23,945 nucleotides of DNA from Rhodospirillaceae bacterium UBA6219. GTDB lineage: Bacteria > Pseudomonadota > Alphaproteobacteria > Rhodospirillales > Magnetospirillaceae. The stretch covers positions 48,148-72,092 of the forward strand of contig DISD01000073.1 in assembly GCA_002435715.1 (NCBI GenBank), given 5' to 3'. The notes under the pieces were generated by a model. That model saw only the letters and a list, made by a program, of their open reading frames with translations, did no database searches and had not been told where the DNA came from. The position numbers were made by a program, and so were the translations under genes. This document shows positions 15,042-23,275 of this stretch, in pieces (position 1 is the first letter of the stretch; every line of letters begins with the position of its first letter).

Positions 15042-15952
15042 TCTTTCAGTTGTTCGTCGAGCAAGGCCTGAACGGCCTTCAGCTCGGCATCACCTTGTTT
15101 CTGATGGCGGCCGGCCTGACCCTTGTTTTCGGCATCATGGACGTGATCCATCTGTCGCACGGGTCGTTCTATATGGTCGGCGCCTATCTGACCGCCACCT
15201 TGGGCGCCAGGTTCGACAATTACCTTGTCGGCCTGGCCCTGGCCATTCCGGCGGCGGCGTTGATCGGCATGGCGGTGGAATGGATCGCCATCCGGAAATT
15301 GTACCAACGCGACCACCTGGATCAGGTGCTGGCCACTTTCGGCCTGATCATGTTCTTCAATGAAGGCGTGCGCATGATCTGGGGGGCGCAGCCCATCTTT
15401 TTGTCGCCGCCCGAAATGTTGTCGGGGACGGTGGAAATCCCGCCCGGCATCGCCTATCCGCAGTTCCGTCTGGCCATCCTGGTCACCGGTCTGGCCGTGG
15501 CCGCCGGTCTGGCCCTGCTGATCCAGCGCACCCGGCTGGGCATGCGGCTGCGCGCCGGGGCGTCCGACCGCGCCATGGCCGGGGCCATGGGCGTGGATAT
15601 CGACAAGCTGTTCACCATCGTCTTCGGCTTGGGCGCCGGACTGGCCGCCTTGGCCGGCGGCATGGCCGGCACCGTGTTGTCGGTGCAGGTGGGCATGGGC
15701 GAAAGCATCCTGATCCTGGCCTTCGTGGTGGTGGTGATCGGTGGCATCGGCTCGGTCAAGGGGGCGCTGGTCGGCGCCCTGCTGGTCGGGTTGGTGGACA
15801 CTTTGGGCCGCACCTTGCTGCCGGTTGTGCTGCGCGGTGCCTTCGGCGCCTCGGTGGCCGACGGTATCGGCGCCTCGCTGGCTTCCAGCTCGGTTTACGT
15901 GTTGATGGTCCTGATCCTGGCCTGGCGGCCAAAGGGGCTTTATGGCACCTGA
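15038..15952 (+). CDS. livH: Branched-chain-type ABC importer permease (LivH family)
   Basis: The 304-residue inner-membrane permease has about eight hydrophobic helices and the LivH-type opening GLNGLQLGITLFLMAAGLTLVFGIMDVIHLSHGSF. Also present are RTRLGMRLRAGASDRAMAGAMGVD (ATPase-coupling loop) and VVIGGIGSVKGALVGALLVG. I chose GTG 15038, which overlaps the SBP stop as GTGA and has GGACGAG upstream. GTG 15029 would add three residues. The tight overlap indicates translational coupling in the operon. Confidence 0.9.
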   Translation: MIFQLFVEQGLNGLQLGITLFLMAAGLTLVFGIMDVIHLSHGSFYMVGAYLTATLGARFDNYLVGLALAIPAAALIGMAVEWIAIRKLYQRDHLDQVLATFGLIMFFNEGVRMIWGAQPIFLSPPEMLSGTVEIPPGIAYPQFRLAILVTGLAVAAGLALLIQRTRLGMRLRAGASDRAMAGAMGVDIDKLFTIVFGLGAGLAALAGGMAGTVLSVQVGMGESILILAFVVVVIGGIGSVKGALVGALLVGLVDTLGRTLLPVVLRGAFGASVADGIGASLASSSVYVLMVLILAWRPKGLYGT

Positions 15953-16922
15953 ACGACGCTCCCGTCTGATCCTGGTCTTATTGCTGGTGCTGGCCTTGGC
16001 CCTGCCGCCTTTGCTGGGCGCCTTGGGACAGGGTTTCTATGTGGGTTTCGCCGCCCGCGTGCTGATCATGGCCCTGGCGGCGCTGGCGCTGGATCTGGTC
16101 ATGGGCTTAGGCGGCATGGTCAGTTTCGGCCACGCCGCCTTTTTGGGGATCGGCGCCTATGTGGTGGGCATCGGCTCGTGGCACGTCTTCGACGGCTCGG
16201 CCTTGCCGTTCGGTCTGCCGGGCAGCGAGAACGCCTTGCTGGTGTGGCCTTTGGCCATGGGGGTGTCCGGACTGGCGGCGCTGTGTATCGGCGCTATCTC
16301 GTTGCGCACCAGCGGCGTTCATTTCATCATGATCACCCTGGCCTTCGCCCAGATGCTGTTCTATCTGGCCGGCGGGCTGAAGACCTATGGCGGCGATGAC
16401 GGCATCACCCTTTATAACCGCAGTGAATTGCTGGGGCTGAAACTGTCCGATCCGCAGACTTTTTATTATCTGTGCCTGGGCATTCTGGTGGTGGTGTTGG
16501 CTGTTCTGCTGCGCCTGCGGGCCAGTCGTTTCGGCATGGTACTGCGCGGCATCCGCGACAACGAACGGCGCATGCGCGCCTTGGGCTTTCCCACCTATCG
16601 CTACAAGCTGGCGGCCTTCGTGCTTTCCGGCATGGTCTGCGGGCTGGCCGGGGCGCTTTTGGCCAATGCCTCGGAATTCGCCAGCCCGGCGCTGATGAGC
16701 TGGCAGAAATCCGGTGAATTGCTGGTCATGGTGGTGTTGGGTGGCATGGGGTCCTTGGTCGGCCCGGTTTTGGGGGCGGTGGCGCTGATGGCGCTGGAAG
16801 AAGGTCTGGCCGATCTGACCCAGCATTGGCAGGTGATCTTGGGGCCGCTTTTGCTGCTGCTGGCTTTGTCGGCGCGGCGCGGGCTGTGGGGATTGCTGCG
16901 GGGGCGCGGCCACCATGACTGA
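15942..16922 (+). CDS. livM: Branched-chain-type ABC importer permease (LivM family)
   Basis: The 326-residue hydrophobic permease carries LivM landmarks: ALALDLVMGLGGMVSFGHAAFLGIGAY near the N-terminus, SLRTSGVHFIMITLAFAQM in the middle, the coupling segment SRFGMVLRGIRDNERRMRALG and the C-terminal VLGGMGSLVGPVLGA. It pairs with the LivH-type permease to form the channel. The ATG overlaps the previous gene by 11 bases, with AAAGGGG as ribosome binding site. Confidence 0.92.
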   Translation: MAPERRSRLILVLLLVLALALPPLLGALGQGFYVGFAARVLIMALAALALDLVMGLGGMVSFGHAAFLGIGAYVVGIGSWHVFDGSALPFGLPGSENALLVWPLAMGVSGLAALCIGAISLRTSGVHFIMITLAFAQMLFYLAGGLKTYGGDDGITLYNRSELLGLKLSDPQTFYYLCLGILVVVLAVLLRLRASRFGMVLRGIRDNERRMRALGFPTYRYKLAAFVLSGMVCGLAGALLANASEFASPALMSWQKSGELLVMVVLGGMGSLVGPVLGAVALMALEEGLADLTQHWQVILGPLLLLLALSARRGLWGLLRGRGHHD

Positions 16923-17664
16923 GCCTTTGCTGCACACCAACGGACTGGTCAAACGCTTCGGCGGCGTGATCGCCACCAATCATGTGGATTTGCGGGTGGA
17001 ACGCGGCCATCTGCATGCTTTGATCGGCCCCAACGGCGCCGGTAAAAGCACGTTGATCGGCCAGTTGTCGGGGGAAATGGCCCCCGATCAGGGCCGCATT
17101 CATTTCGACGGCCACGACGTCACCAAATTGCATGTGCACCGGCGGGCGCGGCTGGGTTTGGCGCGGTCGTTCCAGATCACATCCATCTTCAAGACCTTCA
17201 GCGTGTTGGCCAATGTGGCCCTGGCGGTCCAAGCCCATCAGGGCCATTCCTTCCGCTTTTGGCGTTCCGCCTTGCGTGACAAGGCCCTGACCGGCCCGGC
17301 CTTGTCGGCGTTGGAGCGGGTGGGACTGGCTGATCGCGCCCGTGACCCGGCCTCGGCCCTGTCCCATGGCGAACGCCGTCAGTTGGAACTGGCCATGGCC
17401 CTGGCCGGTGACCCCACCATGCTGTTGTTGGACGAACCCATGGCCGGCATGGGCCCCGATGACGGCTTGCGCATGGTCGAATTGCTGGCCAGCCTGAAGG
17501 GCGAGCGCACCATCTTGCTGGTGGAACACGACATGGACGCGGTCTTCCAATTGGCCGACCGCATTTCGGTGCTGGTCTATGGCGCCGTCATCGCCAGCGG
17601 TCCCCCCGACGCCATCCGCGCCGACGAGCAGGTGCGCCAAGCCTATCTGGGCGAGGACCACTGA
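16915..17664 (+). CDS. livG: Branched-chain-type ABC importer ATPase (LivG family)
   Basis: The 249-residue cytoplasmic ATPase has Walker A GPNGAGKST (38-46), the LivG-type signature LSHGERRQLE (His in place of the second Ser/Gly), Walker B MLLLDEPMAG and the switch region VEHDMDAVF. These features separate it from LivF. The ATG lies 8 bases inside the end of the permease gene and the stop shares one base with the livF start. Confidence 0.93.
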   Translation: MTEPLLHTNGLVKRFGGVIATNHVDLRVERGHLHALIGPNGAGKSTLIGQLSGEMAPDQGRIHFDGHDVTKLHVHRRARLGLARSFQITSIFKTFSVLANVALAVQAHQGHSFRFWRSALRDKALTGPALSALERVGLADRARDPASALSHGERRQLELAMALAGDPTMLLLDEPMAGMGPDDGLRMVELLASLKGERTILLVEHDMDAVFQLADRISVLVYGAVIASGPPDAIRADEQVRQAYLGEDH

Positions 17665-18356
17665 TGCTGGACATCCAATCCATCGAAACCTTCCACGGCG
17701 ACGCCCAGGCCCTGTTCGGGGTGTCCTTCACCATTGCCGAGGGCGAGGTGTTGGCGTTGTTGGGCCGCAACGGCATGGGTAAAAGCACCACCGTCGAATC
17801 CATCGCCGGTCTGTTGAAACCGCGCCACGGCACCATCCGTTTCCAGGGCCAGGTGATTTCCGGCAAACCGGCCCATCTGGTGGCCCGCGCCGGCATCGGT
17901 CTGGTCCCCGAGGGCCGCCGCGTCTTCCCCAATCTCAGCGTGCGGGAAAATCTGGTGGCCACCGCCATTTCCCGGGGCGGCGAAGGCTGGACCGAAGACC
18001 GGGTCTATGACCTGTTCCCGGCGCTGACCAAGCTGCGCGACCGCATGGCCGCCAATCTGTCGGGCGGCGAACAGCAGATGGTGGCGGTGGGCCGTGCCTT
18101 GATGACCAATCCGTCCTTGCTGATCCTGGACGAAGCGACCGAAGGCTTGGCGCCGTTGATCCGCGAACAGATCTGGGCCGCCATCCGTCAATTGGCTGTC
18201 GGAAAGCTGTCGATCCTGGTCATCGACAAGAACATCGAGTCTCTGTTGACCCTGGCACACCGCCATGTGGTGCTGGAAAAAGGCACGGTGTCGTGGACCG
18301 GCACTTCCGCCCAATTGGCCGACGGCGATTTCCGCCACCGTATTCTTGGCCTGTGA
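17664..18356 (+). CDS. livF: Branched-chain-type ABC importer ATPase (LivF family)
   Basis: The 230-residue cytoplasmic ATPase has Walker A GRNGMGKST (34-42), the LivF-typical GIGLVPEGRRVFPNLSVRENL, signature LSGGEQQM and Walker B LLILDEATEGLAP. It forms the heterodimeric motor with the LivG-type protein. Its ATG uses the A of the previous TGA (TGATG). The deoxyribosyltransferase gene follows after 14 bases. Confidence 0.93.
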   Translation: MLDIQSIETFHGDAQALFGVSFTIAEGEVLALLGRNGMGKSTTVESIAGLLKPRHGTIRFQGQVISGKPAHLVARAGIGLVPEGRRVFPNLSVRENLVATAISRGGEGWTEDRVYDLFPALTKLRDRMAANLSGGEQQMVAVGRALMTNPSLLILDEATEGLAPLIREQIWAAIRQLAVGKLSILVIDKNIESLLTLAHRHVVLEKGTVSWTGTSAQLADGDFRHRILGL

Positions 18357-18370
18357 CGAAAGGCAAAATC

Positions 18371-18889
18371 ATGTCCGCCAAACCCAAGGTCTATCTGGCC
18401 GGTCCCGCCGTCTTTCACCCGGCGGCCAAGGCGTTGTTCCAGTATATGAAGGAAATCTGTGCCGAAAATGGTCTGCAAGGCGTGGCCCCCCTGGATGGCG
18501 AGGCCGATTGGAACGATCTGCCCCTGGCCGAACAGGCCGCCGCCATCCGCCAAGCCAACGTGGACAAGATCAAGCAATGTGACGCGGTGATCGCCTGCAT
18601 TTCGCCGTTCCGTGGCCCCGGTGCCGATGCCGGCACGGCGTGGGAGATGGGCTATGCCGAAGCCCTGGGCAAACCCGTCTTTTCCTGGTGCGAGGATACA
18701 AGGCCCTACCTGGAACGGGTCGAGCACCAAAAGGACGCGGATGGCCGCGCCTTTTGCCAGGTCCACGGCATGGTGGTGGAAGATTTCGGGCTGGTGGACA
18801 ATTTGATGCTGACCGCGGGGCCCTATGCCCCGCAAACCGAACTGGATCAGGCCATTCGTCAGGCTGCATCCTGCCTGATCTCTCCCTAG
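18371..18889 (+). CDS. Nucleoside 2-deoxyribosyltransferase family protein
   Basis: The 172-residue cytoplasmic enzyme shows the family's N-terminal strand KVYLAGPAVF (6-15), CDAVIACISPFRGPGADAGTAWEMGYAEALGKPVF (70-104) with the likely catalytic Glu92 and acidic Asp71, and a C-terminal DNLML segment. Family members cleave or exchange the glycosidic bond of deoxynucleosides, and some relatives hydrolyse nucleoside monophosphates (DNPH1/RCL type), so the exact reaction is open. The ATG at 18371 is favoured over an in-frame start at 18293, which would lie inside livF; GAAAGGC lies a few bases before it. It is the last gene of the importer operon, linking it to nucleoside salvage. Confidence 0.85.
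   Translation: MSAKPKVYLAGPAVFHPAAKALFQYMKEICAENGLQGVAPLDGEADWNDLPLAEQAAAIRQANVDKIKQCDAVIACISPFRGPGADAGTAWEMGYAEALGKPVFSWCEDTRPYLERVEHQKDADGRAFCQVHGMVVEDFGLVDNLMLTAGPYAPQTELDQAIRQAASCLISP
18845..18880 (+). terminator. Stem-loop at end of importer operon, possible terminator
   Basis: GATCAGGC (18845-18852) pairs perfectly with GCCTGATC (18873-18880) across 20 bases, and a competing inner stem CAGGC/GCCTG is possible. It lies inside the last codons of the deoxyribosyltransferase gene. There is no T-run after it, so termination is uncertain. Confidence 0.25.
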
Positions 18890-18967
18890 GTGATATGACG
18901 TATTGCTTTGGTATTTGGTTTGGTGGCATTTTATCGGTTCGGTTGATCACTACGGGATGCGCTGCCT

Positions 18968-21424
18968 TTGTCGATCTCGTATCGCGCTCGTTCGCTTGCC
19001 ATTGCCAGCTTGATCTTCGTCGCCTTGTGCCTGTTCAGCTGGCTGGTGGCGCGTTTCGAGACGGAGCGGCGCGAACATCACCTGCGTGACCAAGTGGGGC
19101 AGCAGGTTCTGGTGGTCATGTCGGCGTTGCAGGCCGAATTGAATGCCAATGTCTTTCTGGCCAACGGCATGGCGGCCCACGTCGTCGTGCAAGACGGTGG
19201 GATCAACGATGACGACCAAGGCATGCTGCACGCCTTGCATGAATATGGTCGCAACATCCGCAATATCGGTCTGGCCCCGGGCAATCGCATCGCCACCATT
19301 TATCCCCTGGAAGGCAACGAAGCCGCCATTGGTCTTTATTACCCGGACATTCCCAGTCAATGGCCCGCGGTGCAAAAGGCCATCGAGCGCCGTGCCACCA
19401 CCATGGCCGGGCCGATCAAGTTGCGTCAGGGGGGCACCGGGCTGATCAGCCGGACCCCGGTTTTCCTGTCGGACGGCTCGTATTGGGGGGTCATCAGCCT
19501 GGTTCTGGATGTTCCCGGATTGTTGGCCTCGGCCAATCTGTCAGAGGAAATCAACGGCATCGCCTTCGCCGTGCGCGGCACCGATGGTTTGGGGGCCAAT
19601 GGCGCGGTGTTTTTTGGCGACGCCGGTTTGTTCGGCCAAGACAGCGTCGTGCTGGATGTCCCCATCCCTGGGGGGCTGTGGCAAGTCGCCGCCCGTCCCT
19701 TGGCGGGGTGGCAGGGGCAAGGAATTGCCCGTTATTATCTGATCGCCGGCATCGGGCTGTCGTTTTTGTTGTCGGTTCTGGCCCATATCCTGCTGCACAG
19801 CCGCCTGCGCCTGATGGAAAGCGAACGCCAGACCGCCGCCTTGATCAATGCGTCGATGGATCCGGCCTGCTTGGTTACTCCCAAGGGCGAGATCGTCACT
19901 TCGAACCAAGCCATGGCCGAGCGTTTCGGGCAGAGCCTGGAAGCGTTCCTGGGCAGCAACATTTTCGACCACATGCCGGAAAGCGTACGCGAACGGCGCC
20001 GCAACTTCGTCCACAACGTGGCGGTGACTCATCAAACGCATCTGTTCAGCGACCAGCGCGACGGCATGCACCTGGAACATTCGGTTTATCCGGTCGAGAA
20101 CGCCGAAGGGCAGGTGACCCATGTGGGGATCTATTCCCGCGACGTCACCTCGCATGTGATTTTGCAGCAGCATTACAAAAGCCAGATGCTGCAATTGGAC
20201 ACCATCCTCAGCTGTTCCAGCATCGGCATCGCCTTGGTGCGCGACCGGGTGCTGGTGTGGTGCAACGAGGCGATGGCCCAATTGTTCGGCTACACTGTCG
20301 ATGAAATGTGCGGCCACAATACTTCGGTCTTCTATCCCAGCGAGGACGAGTATCAGCAATTGGGCAAGCAGGCCTATGCCGAGTTGGCCAAAGGCGAACG
20401 CTATGCCTTTGAACGGTTGATGAAACACAAGGATGGGCGCCTGTTCTGGGCCCGCATGCTGGGCAAGCAATTGTCCCAGGACGATCCCGCCGACGGCAGC
20501 ATCTGGACCTTCGAGGACGTCACCGCCCGCAAGGCGACCGAGGCCGAGCTGTCCCTGGCCGCCAACGTCTTCCATCAGGCCAATCAGGCGATCATGGTCA
20601 CCGACGTGGACGGCACCATCTTGTCGGTGAACGAATCCTTCACCCGCATCACCGGATACAGTCGCGGTGAAATCCTGGGCCTGACCCCCCGTGTGTTGAA
20701 ATCCAAGCATCAAGACGCCGCGTTCTATGCCCGGTTCTGGAATTGCCTGCGGGACGACGGTCATTACGAAGGCGAATTGTGGAACCGCCGCAAATCGGGC
20801 GAGGTGTTCCTGGCCTGGCAGAACATTTCCGCCGTGCGGGATGCCGATGGCGCCATTATCCGCTATGTCTCGCTGTTCAGCGATGTGACGGAAACCAGGG
20901 CCGAGGATCAGCGTTTGCGTCACTTGGCCTCGCACGACGCCTTGACCGATTTGCCCAATCGGGTGTTGCTGAACGACCGCCTGGACCATGCCCTGGGATT
21001 GGTGGGCCGCAATAACGGACAATTGGCGGTGCTGTTCCTGGATCTGGACGGCTTCAAGAAGGTCAACGACACCTTGGGGCACGATTGCGGTGACGAATTG
21101 CTGCGCGAAATCGCCCGTCGATTGCTCGACACCGTGCGGGCCTGCGATACCGTGTCGCGCCTGGGCGGCGACGAATTCGTCGTGTTGTTGGAAAATCCCA
21201 CCGACCGCGCCGAGGTGGAGCGGGTGGCAAACCGCATCATCGCCGAGATCAATCGCCCCATCCCGCTCAATGGTGTCAATACCCATGTGGGCACGTCGGT
21301 GGGCATCGCCCTTTATGGCGAGAACGGGATCAGTGCCGAAGCGCTGTTGGCCCATGCCGATTCCGCCATGTACGCGGCCAAAAAGGGCGGCAAGAACACC
21401 TTTCGCTTCGACAAGGCGGCTTAA
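18968..21424 (+). CDS. Membrane diguanylate cyclase: CHASE - PAS - PAS - PAS - GGDEF
   Basis: The protein has 818 residues. It has a membrane helix at about 10-28, a periplasmic CHASE sensor domain (about 50-190, with GLAPGNRIATIYPLEGNEAAIGL) and a second helix at about 256-277. Three PAS domains follow (about 285-395, 405-522, 527-645), then a GGDEF domain (about 650-818). The active-site motif is intact (GGDEF, 733-737). An RxxD inhibitory site (Arg724-Asp727) sits exactly five residues before it, so it probably makes c-di-GMP with product feedback. There is no EAL domain. The start is the TTG at 18968; no ATG in frame gives a membrane N-terminus, so initiation may be weak. It appears to be a single-gene unit. 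Confidence 0.9.
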   Translation: MSISYRARSLAIASLIFVALCLFSWLVARFETERREHHLRDQVGQQVLVVMSALQAELNANVFLANGMAAHVVVQDGGINDDDQGMLHALHEYGRNIRNIGLAPGNRIATIYPLEGNEAAIGLYYPDIPSQWPAVQKAIERRATTMAGPIKLRQGGTGLISRTPVFLSDGSYWGVISLVLDVPGLLASANLSEEINGIAFAVRGTDGLGANGAVFFGDAGLFGQDSVVLDVPIPGGLWQVAARPLAGWQGQGIARYYLIAGIGLSFLLSVLAHILLHSRLRLMESERQTAALINASMDPACLVTPKGEIVTSNQAMAERFGQSLEAFLGSNIFDHMPESVRERRRNFVHNVAVTHQTHLFSDQRDGMHLEHSVYPVENAEGQVTHVGIYSRDVTSHVILQQHYKSQMLQLDTILSCSSIGIALVRDRVLVWCNEAMAQLFGYTVDEMCGHNTSVFYPSEDEYQQLGKQAYAELAKGERYAFERLMKHKDGRLFWARMLGKQLSQDDPADGSIWTFEDVTARKATEAELSLAANVFHQANQAIMVTDVDGTILSVNESFTRITGYSRGEILGLTPRVLKSKHQDAAFYARFWNCLRDDGHYEGELWNRRKSGEVFLAWQNISAVRDADGAIIRYVSLFSDVTETRAEDQRLRHLASHDALTDLPNRVLLNDRLDHALGLVGRNNGQLAVLFLDLDGFKKVNDTLGHDCGDELLREIARRLLDTVRACDTVSRLGGDEFVVLLENPTDRAEVERVANRIIAEINRPIPLNGVNTHVGTSVGIALYGENGISAEALLAHADSAMYAAKKGGKNTFRFDKAA

Positions 21425-22188
21425 CCCATCACCCAGGGCTGCGCCAGCAACCACGATGCGGTGACCGCCATCATGGTGCCGAAAGCGCGACGAAGCGTGC
21501 GTTCCGGCCAACGATGGGCCAGGGCGACGCCGCCGGCCACCGTGGCCAGACCGCCCAACGCCAATGCCAGGCCCATTCCCCAATCCACCCGCTGGTTCTG
21601 GGCATAGGTGGCCAAGGCGAAGACCGAGGACGGCGCCACCAGGGCCAGGCCATAGCTTTGCGCGGCGCGTTGCGGCAGGCGGAACCAGCCGGTCAGCAAA
21701 GGCGCCGCCACCAATCCACCGCCGATGCCCAGCAAGCCCATGGAGGTGCCGCCGGCCAACCCGACCAACGGCAACAAACGCTGGTCGCGCGGCGGTGTGT
21801 CGTCGTGCCGGCCCGGTTTCCAACGCAGCATGCGCCAGGACACGAACAGCAGGAACAAGGCGAACAGGGCGCGCAGCACACCTTGGTCCAGGCTGTTGGC
21901 GAAATGGGCGCTGCCCCAGGTGGTGGCCGAGCCGACGCACGCCACTGCGGCCGCCAGCGTGATGTTCACCGGGTTGTGGCGGGCATAACGCCACCAGGCG
22001 ATCAACAGGTTGGGGACCATCATCACCAAGGCGGTTCCCTGGGCCGTCGCTTGGTCGAAGCCGAACCCCAGGATCAACACCGGAATGGCGACGATGCCGC
22101 CGCCGATGCCGAACAGGCCGCCGCAAAAACCCAAAGCGGCACCCAAGGGAATGGTCAACAACAGGCCGGGCAACAAGGTGGCGAACAT
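21421..22188 (-). CDS. TauE/SafE-family sulfite/organosulfur exporter
   Basis: The 255-residue inner-membrane protein has about eight helices in two repeats. Each repeat has the family's glycine-rich entry motif: ALGFCGGLFGIGGGIVAIPVL near residue 20 and GLAGGTSMGLLGIGGGLVAAPLL near the middle. TauE/SafE proteins are proposed to export sulfite, sulfoacetate and similar anions. The ATG at 22188 has GAGG six bases upstream, inside a tiny palindrome (GAGG-AA-CCTC on +, 22189-22198). Its stop codon overlaps that of the convergent diguanylate cyclase. It is transcribed divergently from a lysR gene, the likely regulator. Confidence 0.9.
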   Translation of the reverse strand: MFATLLPGLLLTIPLGAALGFCGGLFGIGGGIVAIPVLILGFGFDQATAQGTALVMMVPNLLIAWWRYARHNPVNITLAAAVACVGSATTWGSAHFANSLDQGVLRALFALFLLFVSWRMLRWKPGRHDDTPPRDQRLLPLVGLAGGTSMGLLGIGGGLVAAPLLTGWFRLPQRAAQSYGLALVAPSSVFALATYAQNQRVDWGMGLALALGGLATVAGGVALAHRWPERTLRRAFGTMMAVTASWLLAQPWVMG

Positions 22189-22284
22189 GAGGAACCTCGA
22201 CAGGGGGGCTGGGGTTCAGCATATTGATGTCATCATGTGGAACAATGGCGTTTACGATCATTGACTGTTGCGTCAGGGGAAATA
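22189..22284. promoter_or_regulatory. Divergent tauE-like/lysR control region with two dyads
   Basis: The 96-base gap between divergent genes holds TGATG-T-CATCA (22225-22235) and TGAC-N6-GTCA (22262-22275). The latter touches the lysR ribosome binding site (AGGGGA). LysR proteins commonly bind such divergent regions at imperfect dyads and both repress themselves and activate the neighbour. Assignment of these dyads is inference. Confidence 0.4.
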
Positions 22285-23193
22285 ATGTCCAAAGCCGACG
22301 ATCTGGCCTTTTTCGTCATCGTGGCGCAGCAGCCCAGCCTGGCGGCGGCAGGCCAGCATTTGGGACTGTCGCCTCCCGCCGTCAGTCGGCGTCTGGCGGC
22401 TTTGGAACGCCGCTTGGGGGTCCGGTTGATGAACCGCACCACCCGCCGTCTCAGCCTGACCCCGGAAGGCAGTCGCTATCTGGAAGAAGGCGGGCGCATC
22501 CTGGCCGATCTGGGGCAGTTGGAACACGAGCTGGCGGCGTCCCGGCAAAGCCCACGCGGTCTGTTGCGCATTGGTGCCGGTTTTGGCTTCGGGCGCCGCC
22601 ATCTGGGCCCGGCGGTAGCTGATTTCGCCGCGCTTTATCCGGCGGTGGACGTGCGTCTGCATCTCTCCGACCGTCCGCTCGACATGGCGGCCGAGGGTAT
22701 CGACATCGGCATCCGTTTTGGTCTGGGCGGCGATTCGGGGTTGATGGCACGCAAGATCGCCAGCAACCGCCGCCTGCTCTGCGCTGCCCCGTCTTACCTG
22801 GATAAACGCGGTATCCCGCAAAGCCCCCAGGAATTGGCCCATCACGATTGCATCTTCATCCGCGAGAACGACCAGACCAACAATGTCTGGAAACTGCTGG
22901 ACGGCCCGCAACCGGTCAGCGTCAAGGTGGGGGGGCGGGTCGGGTCGAACCATGGCGAAGTGGCGGTGGATTGGGCGCTGAAGGGCTTGGGAATCCTGCT
23001 GCGATCCGAATGGGACATCGCCCCTTATCTGCGCAGCGGCGAGCTGGTCCGCGTCTTGCCGCACTGTTCGGGGGTCGCCGCCGACATCCACGCCATGTTC
23101 CTGGAACGCCATCTGTTGTCAGCCAAGGTCAGCTTTTTCCTGGATTTCCTGACCGAACGCTTCGCCGGTTATCGCCGCGACGGTGGCTGGTGA
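22285..23193 (+). CDS. LysR-family transcriptional regulator
   Basis: The 302-residue protein has an N-terminal winged helix-turn-helix (about 1-60: FFVIVAQQPSLAAAGQHLGLSPPAVSRRLAALERRLGVRLMNRTTRRLSLTPEG). A LysR effector-binding domain follows (about 90-290: LLRIGAGFGFGRRHLGPAVADF, DIGIRFG, LKGLGILL). The ATG at 22285 has AGGGGA at good spacing; an in-frame extension to 22237 would run into the divergent control region. The MNRTTRRLSLT group of LysR proteins often controls adjacent exporters or oxidoreductases. The adjacent divergent TauE-type gene is the natural target; the effector is unknown. Confidence 0.92.
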   Translation: MSKADDLAFFVIVAQQPSLAAAGQHLGLSPPAVSRRLAALERRLGVRLMNRTTRRLSLTPEGSRYLEEGGRILADLGQLEHELAASRQSPRGLLRIGAGFGFGRRHLGPAVADFAALYPAVDVRLHLSDRPLDMAAEGIDIGIRFGLGGDSGLMARKIASNRRLLCAAPSYLDKRGIPQSPQELAHHDCIFIRENDQTNNVWKLLDGPQPVSVKVGGRVGSNHGEVAVDWALKGLGILLRSEWDIAPYLRSGELVRVLPHCSGVAADIHAMFLERHLLSAKVSFFLDFLTERFAGYRRDGGW

Positions 23194-23200
23194 TGCATGA

Positions 23201-23257
23201 CATAAAGCCGATATTGCAACATTAAAGTTGACTTTAGATATCGATGTCGGCTTTATG
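23201..23257. promoter_or_regulatory. Nested palindrome upstream of merR-etfB
   Basis: The outer arms CATAAAGCCGA (23201-23211) and TCGGCTTTATG (23247-23257) are an exact 11-bp inverted repeat separated by 35 bases. At almost the same centre lies an inner dyad TAAAGT-TG-ACTTTA (23223-23236). An offset CGATAT/ATATCG pair (23209-23214/23238-23243) is also present. The left arm begins 8 bases after the lysR stop. It could act as a two-tier operator for the MerR protein, as the lysR terminator stem, or both. Confidence 0.55.
23228..23257 (+). promoter_or_regulatory. Candidate promoter for merR-etfB
   Basis: TTGACT (23228-23233) and TTTATG (23252-23257) are separated by 18 bases and lie shortly before the merR ATG. 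The -35 lies in the inner dyad and the -10 in the right outer arm of the palindrome. MerR-family promoters often have long spacers, 18-20 bases. Matched by eye. Confidence 0.45.
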
Positions 23258-23275
23258 CGGCCAAAAGGAACGGGC

